Origin: Paenibacillus ehimensis NBRC 15659
GTDB lineage: Bacteria; Bacillota; Bacilli; Paenibacillales; NBRC-103111
Length of the DNA stretch: 62,640 nt
Direction: 5' to 3'
NCBI RefSeq assembly: GCF_004000785.1
Contig: NZ_BILX01000037.1
Location: forward strand, 1 to 62,640
Shown here: positions 34,807 to 43,573 of the stretch, one piece after another
Numbering within the stretch: position 1 is the stretch's first letter
How the letters are laid out: the number at the start of each line of letters is the position of its first letter
Position numbers and translations under genes: made by a program
The notes under the pieces: model-generated
What the model was told of the DNA's origin: nothing
The model's database searches: none
The model's input: the letters and a program-made list of their open reading frames with translations, nothing else

Positions 34807-35372
34807 AAATCGTCAATTTCGTTAATTTTAAGCAGGTAGACTTTCTTCTCGTCGACATGATAGACCGTGAGGTTTCCGCTGGGCGGGTCCGTATTGATAA
34901 TACGGCACGGCATGCTGAGCTTGACCCCCTTCTCTTTTACAACGGACAAACGCACTAGCGCATTGCTTTGTTGAAAGGCTTTCATTTCTTCCCAGATCTG
35001 CTTGAACGGGTCGGCCCCGGGGCGTTTTTCCTCCGCAGCCTTAGCCTCCGTGGCGTTCGAAGCGGATGGAGCTTTCGGGGCGGGTTCCGCAGGAGCGGTG
35101 TTCGGCCGGTTTTTCGTCGGCTCGGCGGACGTGTCGATTTTTTTTAGGATGGCATCTTTCAACGAGGCTTCGATCGTTTTACCTAATTCCACCCCTTGCT
35201 TGATTTGATAATCGGTTACAAGTTCCGAATTGAGCAGATGCAGCAACTTTTCCAAGGCTCGCCCGTTGGTATCTTCCTCAATCATGATGTCTACATTGAA
35301 CAAAAACTTTCGTTTTTGCAGGTTGTTGGCTTCCACAGGCGGCTCCTCCTCATTTGATGCTTGCGTAATCAT
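34794..35372 (-). CDS. Hypothetical protein with a disordered Ala/Pro-rich linker
   Basis: A 192-residue soluble protein. The N-terminal part (about 20-80; KRKFLFNVDIMIEEDTNGRA) and the C-terminal part (about 130-192; VVKEKGVKLSMPCRIINT) look folded, joined by a low-complexity linker rich in Ala, Pro and Lys (about 84-118). ATG 35372 follows GAGGAGG. I do not recognise a family. Its stop codon and last codons overlap the 3' end of the GGDEF/EAL gene in a GGCCCG / CGGGCC hairpin, which may act as a shared terminator. Confidence 0.65.
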   Translation of the reverse strand: MITQASNEEEPPVEANNLQKRKFLFNVDIMIEEDTNGRALEKLLHLLNSELVTDYQIKQGVELGKTIEASLKDAILKKIDTSAEPTKNRPNTAPAEPAPKAPSASNATEAKAAEEKRPGADPFKQIWEEMKAFQQSNALVRLSVVKEKGVKLSMPCRIINTDPPSGNLTVYHVDEKKVYLLKINEIDDFQAR

Positions 35373-35777
35373 TACTATACCACTTTTTTCTATAGGAAAA
35401 TAGAAGCATACGAGATGGATTTATTATCCATAGGGCGTTCGTACGCGATGGAAATAACTTGAAGGGCGAAAACGGCGTATGGCGACGAACTTGGCTTGCT
35501 GATGCTGCAGTAGGTTAGAACTATGTTCAGGATAAAAATGGTAGGCCTTAATAACTAATATGATGCGAGAATACTACATCCAAAGAACTATGTCAATTTT
35601 TTTGTGTTCTTCAATAATTATGGATATATTTGTAATTTTATGGTAAATTAACGATAGCTGCCGGATATCCCTCTTGCGTGAAGCAGAGGGGGAGGCTAAC
35701 GTTCCCTGGACCTGCGGTATAGTGCAATAGATGTTCTATTGGTTATTGGTTTAGGATGATCAGGGAGTTGAATGTAG
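35373..35777. other. Gene-free stretch of about 400 bases
   Basis: No ORF is supported. A small hairpin (CCCTCT / AGAGGG, about 35671-35691) and AT-rich promoter-like sequence are present. TATAGT at about 35717 could be a -10 for the small gene that follows. Confidence 0.4.
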
Positions 35778-35900
35778 ATGGGTGCTCCAAAAGAGTCGCT
35801 TTTAGGCAAAGCTGTCAAAATCATTTTATGGCTGGTCGTCATTTATTTTTCGTTACTGATTGTTGCCGGCGTTGTTCATTTTATTTCAACTTCAGGGTAA
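35778..35900 (+). CDS. Single-span membrane protein of 40 residues
   Basis: ATG GGT GCT CCA encodes a 40-residue protein with a basic N-terminus (GKAVK) and one clear membrane helix (IILWLVVIYFSLLIVAGVV), ending HFISTSG. GGGAG lies about 12 bases upstream, slightly far. The composition is that of a genuine small membrane protein. Function is unknown. Confidence 0.5.
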   Translation: MGAPKESLLGKAVKIILWLVVIYFSLLIVAGVVHFISTSG

Positions 35901-36028
35901 AAAACCGTCCGGCGGATTGTTCCTGTATGCCATAATCAACCGTCTCCGCGTTCTACCGCTATCCTTCCTCAAATATAGATAATCGAAAAGCTTGCAATGT
36001 CTCGCGGAAACCGAGGAGGGGTTGAATT

Positions 36029-37354
36029 GTGGCATTGACGGCAGGATTGACCGGGCGCGTGATTTGGCAAGGGCAGCCCGGCTACGAAGAGGCAAGACGC
36101 GGTTTTAACGCACGTTTCTCCAAGTATCCGGCAGTCATCGTGTACTGCCAGATTACACAAGACGTTGTCAATGCCGTTTTATGGGCGCGCCAATACAAAG
36201 TGCCTTTTCGCATCCGCTGCGGAGGACATAGCTATGAAGCGTACTGCCTTGTCGACGGCGGCCTCGTCATTGATACCAGCGGGCTGCTGCAACTGCAGAT
36301 TTATGAACGGCAGGGCGTTGCGCGAATCGGCGCGGGCTTCCGCTTGCTTCCTCTTTACGAAGAGCTGTGGAAAAAAGGGCTGGCACTGCCGGGAGGAACA
36401 TGCCCGGGCGTCGGGATCTCCGGATTGACGCTTGGGGGCGGCTTCGGACTGCTATCCAGGCTGTACGGCATGACTTGCGATAACGTAATCGAACTGGAAA
36501 TGGTTACGGCGCAGGGAAATGCGATTCGCGCCAACAACGAGCAGCACCCCGATTTGTTCTGGGCATGCCGGGGTGCGGGCGACGGCAGTTTTGGCGTCGT
36601 TACTTCCTTCACTTTCCGCGTCCATCCGATTGATAAAGTGGCTTATTATTCGCTGACCTGGGATTTCGCCCAACTGAAGGAAGTGGTGCGCTACTGGCAA
36701 AATTGGGCCTCTCGTGCGGATAACCGCCTGACGTCGGTTTTATTGCTTTTGTCGCAGCAAGGCGGTACGATCCATTCCAGCGGAGTTTTTGTCGGAGAGG
36801 AACAAGAGCTTAGGAGCATCGTTCAACCGCTGCAGAAGGTGGTTCCGCCCAAGACGGCGAATTTTCGTACGATGACTTGGATCGAAGCCGCCCGTTTATT
36901 TGCAGGAACGCCAGTCCAGCAAGCCAAATTTAAAAATTCATCCGCTTACGCCTACGAGCCTTTTTCGGATGCCGCTCTCGACGTATTAAGCCGCCATTTG
37001 CAAAACACTCCCGGGGCAGCGGATATGGTCGCGTTTGATGCTTACGGCGGCGCCATTAAGCAGGTGTCCCCGGAGGCGACCGCTTTCGCCCATCGCAATG
37101 CCTTGTTCGTCATGCAATATCAAGCGTATTGGAACCAGGATGCGGAGGCGGCTCTCCATATCGATTGGGTGGAACGTTTTCGCCAAGCCATGCTTCCCTA
37201 TACCCGCGGCGCTTACCGCGACTATTGCGACAGCCAGATCGCCGATTGGCCGACCGCCTATTTTGGAGACAATCTTGCCAGGCTGCGGCGCGTCAAACAA
37301 CTGTACGATCCGGAGAATCTATTCCGCTTCGAGCAGAGTATTCCTCCCTGGTGA
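36029..37354 (+). CDS. FAD-dependent oxidoreductase, berberine-bridge-enzyme type
   Basis: A 441-residue oxidase of the FAD_binding_4/BBE group, which oxidises sugars, alcohols or secondary metabolites with oxygen. His67 in GGHSYEAY and Cys125 in GTCPGVG are the two residues that attach FAD covalently in BBE proteins, so bicovalent FAD is expected. The C-terminal BBE segment is present (YFGDNLARLRRVKQLYDPEN and QSIP). There is no signal peptide. GTG 36029 follows GAGGAGG by 9 bases. Substrate is unknown; no pathway genes adjoin it. Confidence 0.93.
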   Translation: MALTAGLTGRVIWQGQPGYEEARRGFNARFSKYPAVIVYCQITQDVVNAVLWARQYKVPFRIRCGGHSYEAYCLVDGGLVIDTSGLLQLQIYERQGVARIGAGFRLLPLYEELWKKGLALPGGTCPGVGISGLTLGGGFGLLSRLYGMTCDNVIELEMVTAQGNAIRANNEQHPDLFWACRGAGDGSFGVVTSFTFRVHPIDKVAYYSLTWDFAQLKEVVRYWQNWASRADNRLTSVLLLLSQQGGTIHSSGVFVGEEQELRSIVQPLQKVVPPKTANFRTMTWIEAARLFAGTPVQQAKFKNSSAYAYEPFSDAALDVLSRHLQNTPGAADMVAFDAYGGAIKQVSPEATAFAHRNALFVMQYQAYWNQDAEAALHIDWVERFRQAMLPYTRGAYRDYCDSQIADWPTAYFGDNLARLRRVKQLYDPENLFRFEQSIPPW

Positions 37355-37476
37355 TGGAAATCCGGGTATCCGGCTGAACATGCAAAATCTTCCTTCCCGA
37401 TCCCCCCACTGTGCACGGATGCAAGTTCGGGGGCATATAGTGTAAGCACACGGGTGTTAAAGGGGATGCTAGGTCA

Positions 37477-37779
37477 ATGATGCGCATGGAACCGGTGGAT
37501 TTGGATGGGCGCACGGCGCTGGCAATCGAGGTGAAGCTGCCGAAGACGACGCTGCTCGCCGTAACGACCGACAAAGGGTACATTATGTGCGGGGCGCTCG
37601 ACGTGGGATTGCTGAATGAACGTCTGAAGGAACGGGGCATTATCGCCGCCCGGGCGACGGGCGTGCGGACGATCGAGGAGCTTTTGGAGGCGCCGCTGGA
37701 GTCGGTCACCTACGGAGCGGAGGCGCTCGGCGTGGTGCCGGGGATGAAGGGCCGGGACGCGGTTGCACGGATGTTTTGA
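37477..37779 (+). CDS. YunC-like DUF1805 protein
   Basis: A 100-residue protein matching the YunC/DUF1805 family along its length: DKGYIMCGALDVGLLNERL and GIIAARATGVRTIEELLEAP. The family has a solved fold but no firm function. ATG 37477 is preceded by AAAGGGGATG. It is followed by a terminator at 37797. Confidence 0.88.
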   Translation: MMRMEPVDLDGRTALAIEVKLPKTTLLAVTTDKGYIMCGALDVGLLNERLKERGIIAARATGVRTIEELLEAPLESVTYGAEALGVVPGMKGRDAVARMF

Positions 37780-37796
37780 CCAATATCGCTTGGGTG

Positions 37797-37826
37797 AACC
37801 GCCGGAGAAATTCGGGCGGTTTTTTT
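37797..37826 (+). terminator. Terminator after the DUF1805 gene
   Basis: Arms AACCGCC and GGCGGTT with an 11-base loop, followed by TTTTT. Confidence 0.85.
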
Positions 37827-37914
37827 AATGGACGACGACGTAGATATCTTTCCCCGAAGGAGCAGTTCGTCCTATAATAGGACGGTAGGATATTCGGGAG
37901 AACGGAGGAGTCCG

Positions 37915-38856
37915 ATGAGAGACAGACAATTTACATTCCCAGACCCTGACGGGGAAGCGATATTCGTCTATGAATGGCTGCCGGAGGAGGACGTACCGGT
38001 AAAGGGCGTGGTACAAATCGCGCACGGGATGGCCGAAACGGCCGCCCGTTACGAGCGATTCGCCGGGGTGCTGACGAGGGCAGGCTATGCGGTGTACGCC
38101 AACGACCATAGGGGACACGGCCGGACGGCCGGCGGTCCGGAGCGGTTCGGGGTCATCGGCGAGAACGGTTTTCAACGCATGGCGGAAGCGATGGGACAGC
38201 TGACGGACCTGATTCGCGAACGGTTTTCGGACGTCCCTTTTTACGTATTCGGCCACAGCATGGGGTCGTTTTTGACTCAGAAATATATGTACTTATTTCC
38301 CGGGAAAGCGGACGGCATCGTCTTGTCGGGGACGAACGGGCCGCAGAAGCTGCTTGCAGTCGGCAGCGCGTTGGCCCGGAGACTGGCGGCCCGCAAAGGG
38401 GAGCAGCATCGCAGCGAGCTGTTGATGCGGCTTACGCTGGGCAGCTATAACCGCCAGTTTCGGCCGAATCGGACGCCGTTTGATTGGCTTAGCCGCGACG
38501 AACGGGAGGTGGACCTTTTTGCGGCCGACCCGGATTGCGGCTTTGCTATGACGGCGGGGTTCTGGATTGATTTCTTCCGCGGGCTGCAAGAGATTCACGA
38601 TGAGCGGAACATGCGTCGGATTCCGGTCGATTTGCCGGTCTATTTATTTTCCGGAGAGCTCGATCCGGTCGGCCGCAGAGGAAAAGGGGTTGTCGAATTG
38701 GCCGGGATCTACCGGGAGCTGGGCTTGCGGCATGTGACATACAAGCTGTATCCGCAAGGCCGGCACGAGATGCTGAACGAGATTAACCGGGATGAAGTGA
38801 TGCAGGACGTTCTCGATTGGCTGGACGAGCAGACGGCCCGTCATTACGGTGTATGA
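37915..38856 (+). CDS. Alpha/beta hydrolase, monoacylglycerol lipase-like
   Basis: A 313-residue serine hydrolase of the Hydrolase_4 group. It has HGMAE (oxyanion region), YANDHRGHGRT, nucleophile Ser115 in GHSMGS, an Asp in SGELDPVG and His in GRHEML as the triad. ATG 37915 follows GAACGGAGGAG; the frame extends to 37828 through the preceding terminator, so the upstream start is rejected. A TATAAT at about 37873 may be its promoter. Likely substrates are lysophospholipids or monoacylglycerols. Confidence 0.9.
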   Translation: MRDRQFTFPDPDGEAIFVYEWLPEEDVPVKGVVQIAHGMAETAARYERFAGVLTRAGYAVYANDHRGHGRTAGGPERFGVIGENGFQRMAEAMGQLTDLIRERFSDVPFYVFGHSMGSFLTQKYMYLFPGKADGIVLSGTNGPQKLLAVGSALARRLAARKGEQHRSELLMRLTLGSYNRQFRPNRTPFDWLSRDEREVDLFAADPDCGFAMTAGFWIDFFRGLQEIHDERNMRRIPVDLPVYLFSGELDPVGRRGKGVVELAGIYRELGLRHVTYKLYPQGRHEMLNEINRDEVMQDVLDWLDEQTARHYGV

Positions 38857-38891
38857 GCGGGAGGGCGCGACGCTCCCGGTTGTTCCCGGAC

Positions 38892-38920
38892 AGGCTGCTG
38901 TCGTGTTTAAGCGGCAGCCT
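38892..38920 (+). terminator. Weak terminator hairpin after the hydrolase gene
   Basis: Arms AGGCTGCTG and CGGCAGCCT with one mismatch; no T run follows, so function is uncertain. Confidence 0.4.
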
Positions 38921-38927
38921 CATCCGG

Positions 38928-38955
38928 TTGTGCTCCCTGTAAAAGCGGGTATAAT
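38928..38955 (+). promoter_or_regulatory. Promoter of the FadR-type regulator
   Basis: TTGTGC and TATAAT are spaced 16 bases apart. The palindrome GACGCGTC follows the -10 and may be an operator. Confidence 0.55.
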
Positions 38956-38992
38956 GGAACTGACGCGTCAAGACGAACGGGGGGACGGGTAG

Positions 38993-39706
38993 GTGGAGAT
39001 TCAAAAAATTACGCCGCGCAAAATTTCCGAAGCCATCGCCGAGCAAATCAAGGAGCAGATTGTCAGCGGTACGCTGAAGCCGGGAGATAAGCTTCCTTCC
39101 ACGAAGGAGCTGTCGGAGAGCTATCAGGTGGGGCGCTCCACGATCCGGGAGGCGCTCAGCGCGCTCAAAGCGATGGGCCTTGTGGAAAGTCACCAGGGCG
39201 AAGGCAGCTATGTGCGCAGCATCGAGTCGCAGGATGTGGACTTGCCGGAATTCAACTCGCTGCTGATGAGCCGGGACACGGTGATGGAGCTGATCGAGGC
39301 GCGCCAAGCGTTGGAGGTTTCCAATGCGGCGCTTGCGGCGGAGAAACGGACGGAGGACGACCTGCGGCGCTTCGAGGCGGTGCTGAAGCGGATGGAGGAG
39401 CACCTGGGCGACGAAGAGGAAGGCGAGCGGGCGGATATCGAGTTTCATCTTGTCCTTGCCCAAGCGACGCACAATTCGATCATGGCGCGGATGGTCGAAT
39501 CGATCTCGACGCAGATGCAGACGGCGATCCGCGAAACGCGGCGGCTGCAAATGTATGCGAACCGCACGGTGTCCCGGCAGCTGCTGCAGGAGCATCAAGC
39601 CGTGTACGAGGCGATCAAGCGGCAGGATACGACGGCTGCGCAGGACGAGATGCGGCGGCATTTGTTTCATGTCGAGCAGGTGCTGATCCGCTATTTGAAA
39701 AAGTAG
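38993..39706 (+). CDS. GntR-family regulator, FadR/LutR subgroup
   Basis: A 237-residue regulator. The N-terminal winged helix (about 5-75) has LKPGDKLPSTKELSESYQVG and STIREALSALKAMGLV. The C-terminal FCD ligand domain (about 95-225) has metal-binding Asp/His candidates (DIEFHLVLAQATHNSIM). GTG 38993 follows GGGGGGACGGGTAG. It lies 0.5 kb before lutABC with one small gene between, so it is the likely lactate-responsive regulator (LutR-like) of that operon; this is inferred from family and position. Confidence 0.88.
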   Translation: MEIQKITPRKISEAIAEQIKEQIVSGTLKPGDKLPSTKELSESYQVGRSTIREALSALKAMGLVESHQGEGSYVRSIESQDVDLPEFNSLLMSRDTVMELIEARQALEVSNAALAAEKRTEDDLRRFEAVLKRMEEHLGDEEEGERADIEFHLVLAQATHNSIMARMVESISTQMQTAIRETRRLQMYANRTVSRQLLQEHQAVYEAIKRQDTTAAQDEMRRHLFHVEQVLIRYLKK

Positions 39707-39749
39707 GACAAGGGGAAGGGAAGGACCGGCCGTTGTTGAGCGGAGCGGT

Positions 39750-39995
39750 CTATCCGTCCCTGTCTTTCGGAAAGCCGAAGGTGAGCAGCACGAAGCCGAC
39801 CAGCATAAAAAACCAAACGAAAAAGTTTTCAAAAAATGTCGGGTTGGTCGGCGTCGCATCGTACGAGCCTCGCGCAGCCGATCCGGCCGCAGGTATCGCT
39901 GCGGCAATCTTTGCCCCGATTCGCTCGGCGGTGTAATAGGCGCCGCTGGCGAGCAGGAAGACCGTCCCAATAATTTTGTTCAATCGATTTCCCAT
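39750..39995 (-). CDS. Small membrane protein of 81 residues
   Basis: Two hydrophobic helices (IIGTVFLLASGAYYTAERIG and FFVWFFMLVGFVLLTFGF) flank a small Ala/Ser-rich loop. AGAAAGGAG lies 10 bases before ATG 39995; TTG 40001 is an alternative start. It is convergent with the FadR-type gene. I do not recognise it. Confidence 0.6.
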   Translation of the reverse strand: MGNRLNKIIGTVFLLASGAYYTAERIGAKIAAAIPAAGSAARGSYDATPTNPTFFENFFVWFFMLVGFVLLTFGFPKDRDG

Positions 39996-40124
39996 CGGCA
40001 ATGCACTCCTTTCTTGGAAATATCATGTTGGAGCACCTTGATTATCCTTCGTTGGTTACTCATTCGACGCTTTCCCCCGGAAAAAAGTTTCATTTGAGAG
40101 GGAGGAGGCTCTTTTCAAAAGCTA

Positions 40125-40147
40125 ACTTATCTGATAACCTGACAAGT
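40125..40147 (+). promoter_or_regulatory. Candidate regulator site before lutABC
   Basis: ACTTATC and GACAAGT form an imperfect inverted repeat (6 of 7 bases) around 9 bases, 36 bases before lutA. It is a plausible binding site for the nearby FadR/LutR-type regulator. Confidence 0.4.
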
Positions 40148-40182
40148 AAGTGAAGAAACCAAACCGAAGGATGGGGACCTGT

Positions 40183-40929
40183 ATGCGAGTTTCTTTATTC
40201 ATCACGTGTCTGGCCGACCAGATCTACCCGGAAGTCGGCGAAAGCGTCGTCCGGCTCCTGCACCGATATGGCTGCGAGGTTGATTTTCCTCGGCAGCAGA
40301 CCTGCTGCGGACAGCCCGCGTACAACAGCGGCTACCAGGATGACGCCCGCGAGGTGGCGCGCAACCTGATCCGCGCGTTCGAGCACAGCGATTATGTCGT
40401 CTCGCCGTCCGGCTCCTGTACCGGAATGGTCCATCATTATTACCCGCAGCTGTTCGAGAACGAGCCGGAGTGGAAGGCCAAGGCGGAGAAGCTGATCGGG
40501 AAAACGTACGAGTTCTCCCAGTTCCTGGTTAACGTGCTGGGCGTAAAAGACCTCGGCGCCGTGTACGAGGGCAAGGCGACGTATCATCCGTCTTGCCATG
40601 CGATGCGCCTGCTCGGGGTGCGCGAGGAGCCGGGCGAGCTGATGGCGCATATCGAGGGGCTGGAGCTGGTCGAGCTGCCCCGCAAGGAGGATTGCTGCGG
40701 CTTCGGCGGCACGTTCGCCGTCAAGATGGCCGACATGTCGGAAGCGATGGTGTGCGAGAAGGCTGCCAACGTATGCGCGACGAATGCCGACCTTTTGATC
40801 GGTACGGACATGGGCTGTCTGATGAACATCGGAGGCCGTTTGAATAAAGAAAACAAGCCGGTGCGTGTCATGCATCTGGCGCAGCTGCTGGAGGAAGGGG
40901 TGAAGCGCGGTGAGCGGCACGGCAAGTGA
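40183..40929 (+). CDS. lutA: Lactate utilisation protein LutA
   Basis: A 248-residue Fe-S protein with two CCG domains (CCGQPAYNSGY and CCGFGGTFAVK), a subunit of the LutABC complex that oxidises L-lactate to pyruvate. I chose ATG 40183 (MRVSLFITCLADQIYPEVGE), which matches the family start and follows AAGGATGGGG; upstream ATGs at 40150 and 40171 are less likely. Its end overlaps lutB by 20 bases. Confidence 0.95.
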   Translation: MRVSLFITCLADQIYPEVGESVVRLLHRYGCEVDFPRQQTCCGQPAYNSGYQDDAREVARNLIRAFEHSDYVVSPSGSCTGMVHHYYPQLFENEPEWKAKAEKLIGKTYEFSQFLVNVLGVKDLGAVYEGKATYHPSCHAMRLLGVREEPGELMAHIEGLELVELPRKEDCCGFGGTFAVKMADMSEAMVCEKAANVCATNADLLIGTDMGCLMNIGGRLNKENKPVRVMHLAQLLEEGVKRGERHGK

Positions 40930-42457
40930 GAAGGAACTGATCGGCACGGGGTTAAAGAAGCGCACGGAAGAAGCGCTGGCGAACGATTTTCTCCGCAAGG
41001 CGGTTGCGTTTACGACCGACAAGCTGAAGACGGCCAAGCTTCAGGTGACGGACGATTTCGGCCACTGGGAGGATTGGCGCGAGCGGGGGAGACAGATCCG
41101 CAAGCATGTCGTGGAACATCTCGACTATTATTTGACGCAGTTTACCGATAACGTTTCCAAAGCCGGAGGCCATGTCTATTTCTGCCAAACGGGGGACGAG
41201 GCGGTCAAGACGTTTATGGAAATTGCCGGGAAGCGCCGGGCGAAGCTGGTGGCGAAGGGAAAATCGATGGTATCGGAGGAAATTCATCTGAACCGTCATT
41301 TGGAGGAACGCGGGATCGAGGCGATCGAGACGGATCTCGGCGAGTATATCCTGCAGCTGGCAAAGGAAACGCCGTCGCATCTGATCATTCCGGCGATTCA
41401 CAAAAACAAGCAGCAGATCGCGGATATTTTCTCGGAGGAGGCGGGTGAGACGTTTGCGCCGGAGACGAAGGTGCTGGCCAAGTATGCCAAGCAGCGGCTG
41501 CGCAATTATTTTCTGGAGGCGGATATCGGGCTGACCGGCTGCAATTTCGGCGTTGCCGAATCGGGGGCGATTACGCTGGTGTCCAACGAAGGCAACGGGC
41601 GGATGGTGACGACGCTGCCGAAGTGCCACGTCGTCGTCATGGGTATGGAACGCCTCGTGCCGACCTATGACGACCTGGAGGTCGTCCTGAACCTGCTTGC
41701 CCGCAGCGCTACCGGGCAGAAGCTGACAACTTACACGTCGATGATCACCGGACCGCGACGCGAAGGCGAGCTCGACGGGCCGGAGGAGCTTCATCTGATC
41801 GTGCTGGACAACGGGCGGTCGGCACAGCTCGGCGATCCGGTGTTCCAGGAGGTGCTGCACTGCATCCGCTGTGCGGCCTGTCTGAACGTATGCCCCGTGT
41901 ACCGTCACGTGGGCGGGCACACCTACGGCAGCGTGTACAGCGGCCCGATCGGGGCGGTGCTGACGCCGCTGCTCCAGCAGGATATGAAGGAAGCGGGGCA
42001 GCTGGCTTACGCCTCCAGCCTGTGCGGGGCCTGCTACGAGGCATGCCCGGTCAAAATTCCGCTGCACGACATGCTGGTGCAGCTTCGGGCGCGCAAGGTG
42101 CGGCTCGGGCTGACTCCGCTGGCGGAGCGCGCCGCCTTCAAGACGTTCCGGACGACCTTCGGGAACGTCACGCTGTACAAGATGGCGACGAAGTCCGCCT
42201 ATTATATGATGAAGCCTTTCGTGAGCAGAGGCGTAATCAAGAAGGCGCCGGGTCCGGCAGCGGGCTGGACGCAGTCCCGCCATTTCCCGATGAAGCCGAA
42301 GCTGTCGTTCCGCGACCGCTGGGACGCGCTCCAGCAGGAGCTGAAGCAAACCGGCAAGCGGGCCGGCCAGAGCGAAGCCGGTGCAGCCCGCGGGCAAGCT
42401 GCGCCCGGACGGGACGAGGCGGATGGCTCTGCGAAAGGAGGCGGGCGCCATGAGTAA
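40910..42457 (+). CDS. lutB: Lactate utilisation protein LutB
   Basis: A 515-residue iron-sulfur protein. The N-terminal LUD domain (about 70-300) is followed by a ferredoxin-like region with two clusters: CIRCAACLNVCPVYR and CGACYEACPVKIP. A C-terminal DUF3390 segment and a Gly/Ala-rich tail end it. GTG 40910 is inside the lutA end, preceded by GGAGGAAGGGG. It transfers electrons in the LutABC lactate oxidation complex. Confidence 0.95.
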   Translation: MSGTASEKELIGTGLKKRTEEALANDFLRKAVAFTTDKLKTAKLQVTDDFGHWEDWRERGRQIRKHVVEHLDYYLTQFTDNVSKAGGHVYFCQTGDEAVKTFMEIAGKRRAKLVAKGKSMVSEEIHLNRHLEERGIEAIETDLGEYILQLAKETPSHLIIPAIHKNKQQIADIFSEEAGETFAPETKVLAKYAKQRLRNYFLEADIGLTGCNFGVAESGAITLVSNEGNGRMVTTLPKCHVVVMGMERLVPTYDDLEVVLNLLARSATGQKLTTYTSMITGPRREGELDGPEELHLIVLDNGRSAQLGDPVFQEVLHCIRCAACLNVCPVYRHVGGHTYGSVYSGPIGAVLTPLLQQDMKEAGQLAYASSLCGACYEACPVKIPLHDMLVQLRARKVRLGLTPLAERAAFKTFRTTFGNVTLYKMATKSAYYMMKPFVSRGVIKKAPGPAAGWTQSRHFPMKPKLSFRDRWDALQQELKQTGKRAGQSEAGAARGQAAPGRDEADGSAKGGGRHE

Positions 42458-43220
42458 CGGAACGATCCGCGGCCGCGAAGCGTTTATCGCGAATTTGTCG
42501 TCGAGGCTCGGACGCCGGGAGGTCGCAGCGACGGCTCCGGCCCACCCGTTTCGCGGCGCGCCGGAGTTTTATAAGCAGATCAAGCTGACCACGGAGGAAA
42601 AGATTGAGCTGTTCACCCGAAACTGGCAGGCTCTGACCGGCAAGGTGCTGGTGGTGGATGAAGCGGAGGCGGCCGACAAAGTCGGCGCTTGGCTGCGGGA
42701 CGTCGCCGCGGAGCTTGGCGTCACGCATGTGTCCCGCTGGGAGCACGAAGGACTGAAGGCGCTTGGCCTGGACGAGGCGCTGGCCGCCTCCGGCATCGCC
42801 GTCGCGCCATGGCGGCCGGTGGAAGCGGGCGACAGCGAGGGATGGCCGAAGGCGGCGGGAGACGCGAACTGGGCGCAGCGGAGCGAGCTGCTGAAGCGAA
42901 CCGAGCGCTGCCAGCTCGGGATCGTCTGGCCCGACTTCGCCGTAGCGAATACGAGCACGTTGGTGCTCCAATGCTCCCCGCAGCGCGGCCGCTCGGTAAG
43001 CTTGCTGACGGAAATTTTGTTCGCCGTCTTCCGTGCGGATCAGCTCGTGTACCGGATGGGCGAGGCGTTCGAGCAGATCACCCGCGGCAAGCAGCTCCCA
43101 TCGCAGTATGCTTCGTCGCTTAACCTGATTACCGGGCCGAGCCGCAGCGCCGACATCGAGAACGATCTGACGATCGGCATCCACGGTCCCGGCAAGGTAT
43201 ACGCGGTCATAATCCGGTAG
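42450..43220 (+). CDS. lutC: Lactate utilisation protein LutC
   Basis: A 256-residue LUD-domain protein, the third subunit of LutABC. ATG 42450 follows AAAGGAGG and overlaps the lutB stop by 8 bases. Family motifs RREAFIANLSSRLGR-like at the start (here REAFIANLSSRLGRRE) and TGPSRSADIENDLTIGIHGP at the end are clear. No terminator is visible before sspH. Confidence 0.94.
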   Translation: MSNGTIRGREAFIANLSSRLGRREVAATAPAHPFRGAPEFYKQIKLTTEEKIELFTRNWQALTGKVLVVDEAEAADKVGAWLRDVAAELGVTHVSRWEHEGLKALGLDEALAASGIAVAPWRPVEAGDSEGWPKAAGDANWAQRSELLKRTERCQLGIVWPDFAVANTSTLVLQCSPQRGRSVSLLTEILFAVFRADQLVYRMGEAFEQITRGKQLPSQYASSLNLITGPSRSADIENDLTIGIHGPGKVYAVIIR

Positions 43221-43277
43221 TCTGGGGCAAACATACCGTGCTTGTCGTTATGGACTGAATTCGAAGTGGAGGTCGGA

Positions 43278-43307
43278 AGCATATTCCAGCCGCTTGCGCG
43301 CATACTA
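43278..43307 (+). promoter_or_regulatory. Sigma-G-type promoter of sspH
   Basis: AGCATA and CATACTA are spaced 17 bases apart; the -10 is a full match to the forespore sigma-G consensus. It lies 32 bases before the sspH start, so the gene should be expressed only in the developing forespore. Confidence 0.75.
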
Positions 43308-43338
43308 TGACGGTTACCAATCCAAGGAGGTCATAGCC

Positions 43339-43518
43339 ATGAATAAGCAGCGCGCCCAGGAAATCGCCGCTTCGCCGGTGATGGCGAACGTGACGTACGA
43401 AGGAGTTCCGATTTATATCCAGCATGTGGACGAGGAACGGGAGACTGCCAGAGTTTATCCGCTTGATCAGCCGGAGCAGGAGCAAGAGGTTCCGCTGAAC
43501 AGTTTAACCGAAGGTTAA
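43339..43518 (+). CDS. sspH: Small acid-soluble spore protein H
   Basis: A 59-residue protein aligning over its whole length with SspH: NKQRAQEIAASPVMANVTYE, then GVPIYIQHVDEE and a QEVPLNSL tail. It is packed in the spore core as a minor SASP. ATG 43339 follows AAGGAGG. The sigma-G promoter at 43278 fits its timing. It is strong evidence that the host forms endospores. Confidence 0.97.
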   Translation: MNKQRAQEIAASPVMANVTYEGVPIYIQHVDEERETARVYPLDQPEQEQEVPLNSLTEG

Positions 43519-43534
43519 ATTTTCAATACACGCG

Positions 43535-43573
43535 GCAGCCCCGCCAAGCTTGACTTGGCAGGGCTGCTTTTTT
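43535..43573. terminator. Terminator between sspH and the SulP gene
   Basis: Arms GCAGCCC-GCCAAG and CTTGGC-AGGGCTGC (one extra C) are followed by TTTTTT on the + strand. The minus-strand SulP stop lies at its edge. Confidence 0.85.

Noticed and set aside
38783..39970. Minus-strand open frame of 395 codons
   Set aside because: It covers the FadR-type gene in antisense and ends in the hydrolase gene; no start signal or family features.
40952..42451. Minus-strand open frame of 499 codons
   Set aside because: Antisense to lutB, whose Fe-S motifs and operon context are clear.
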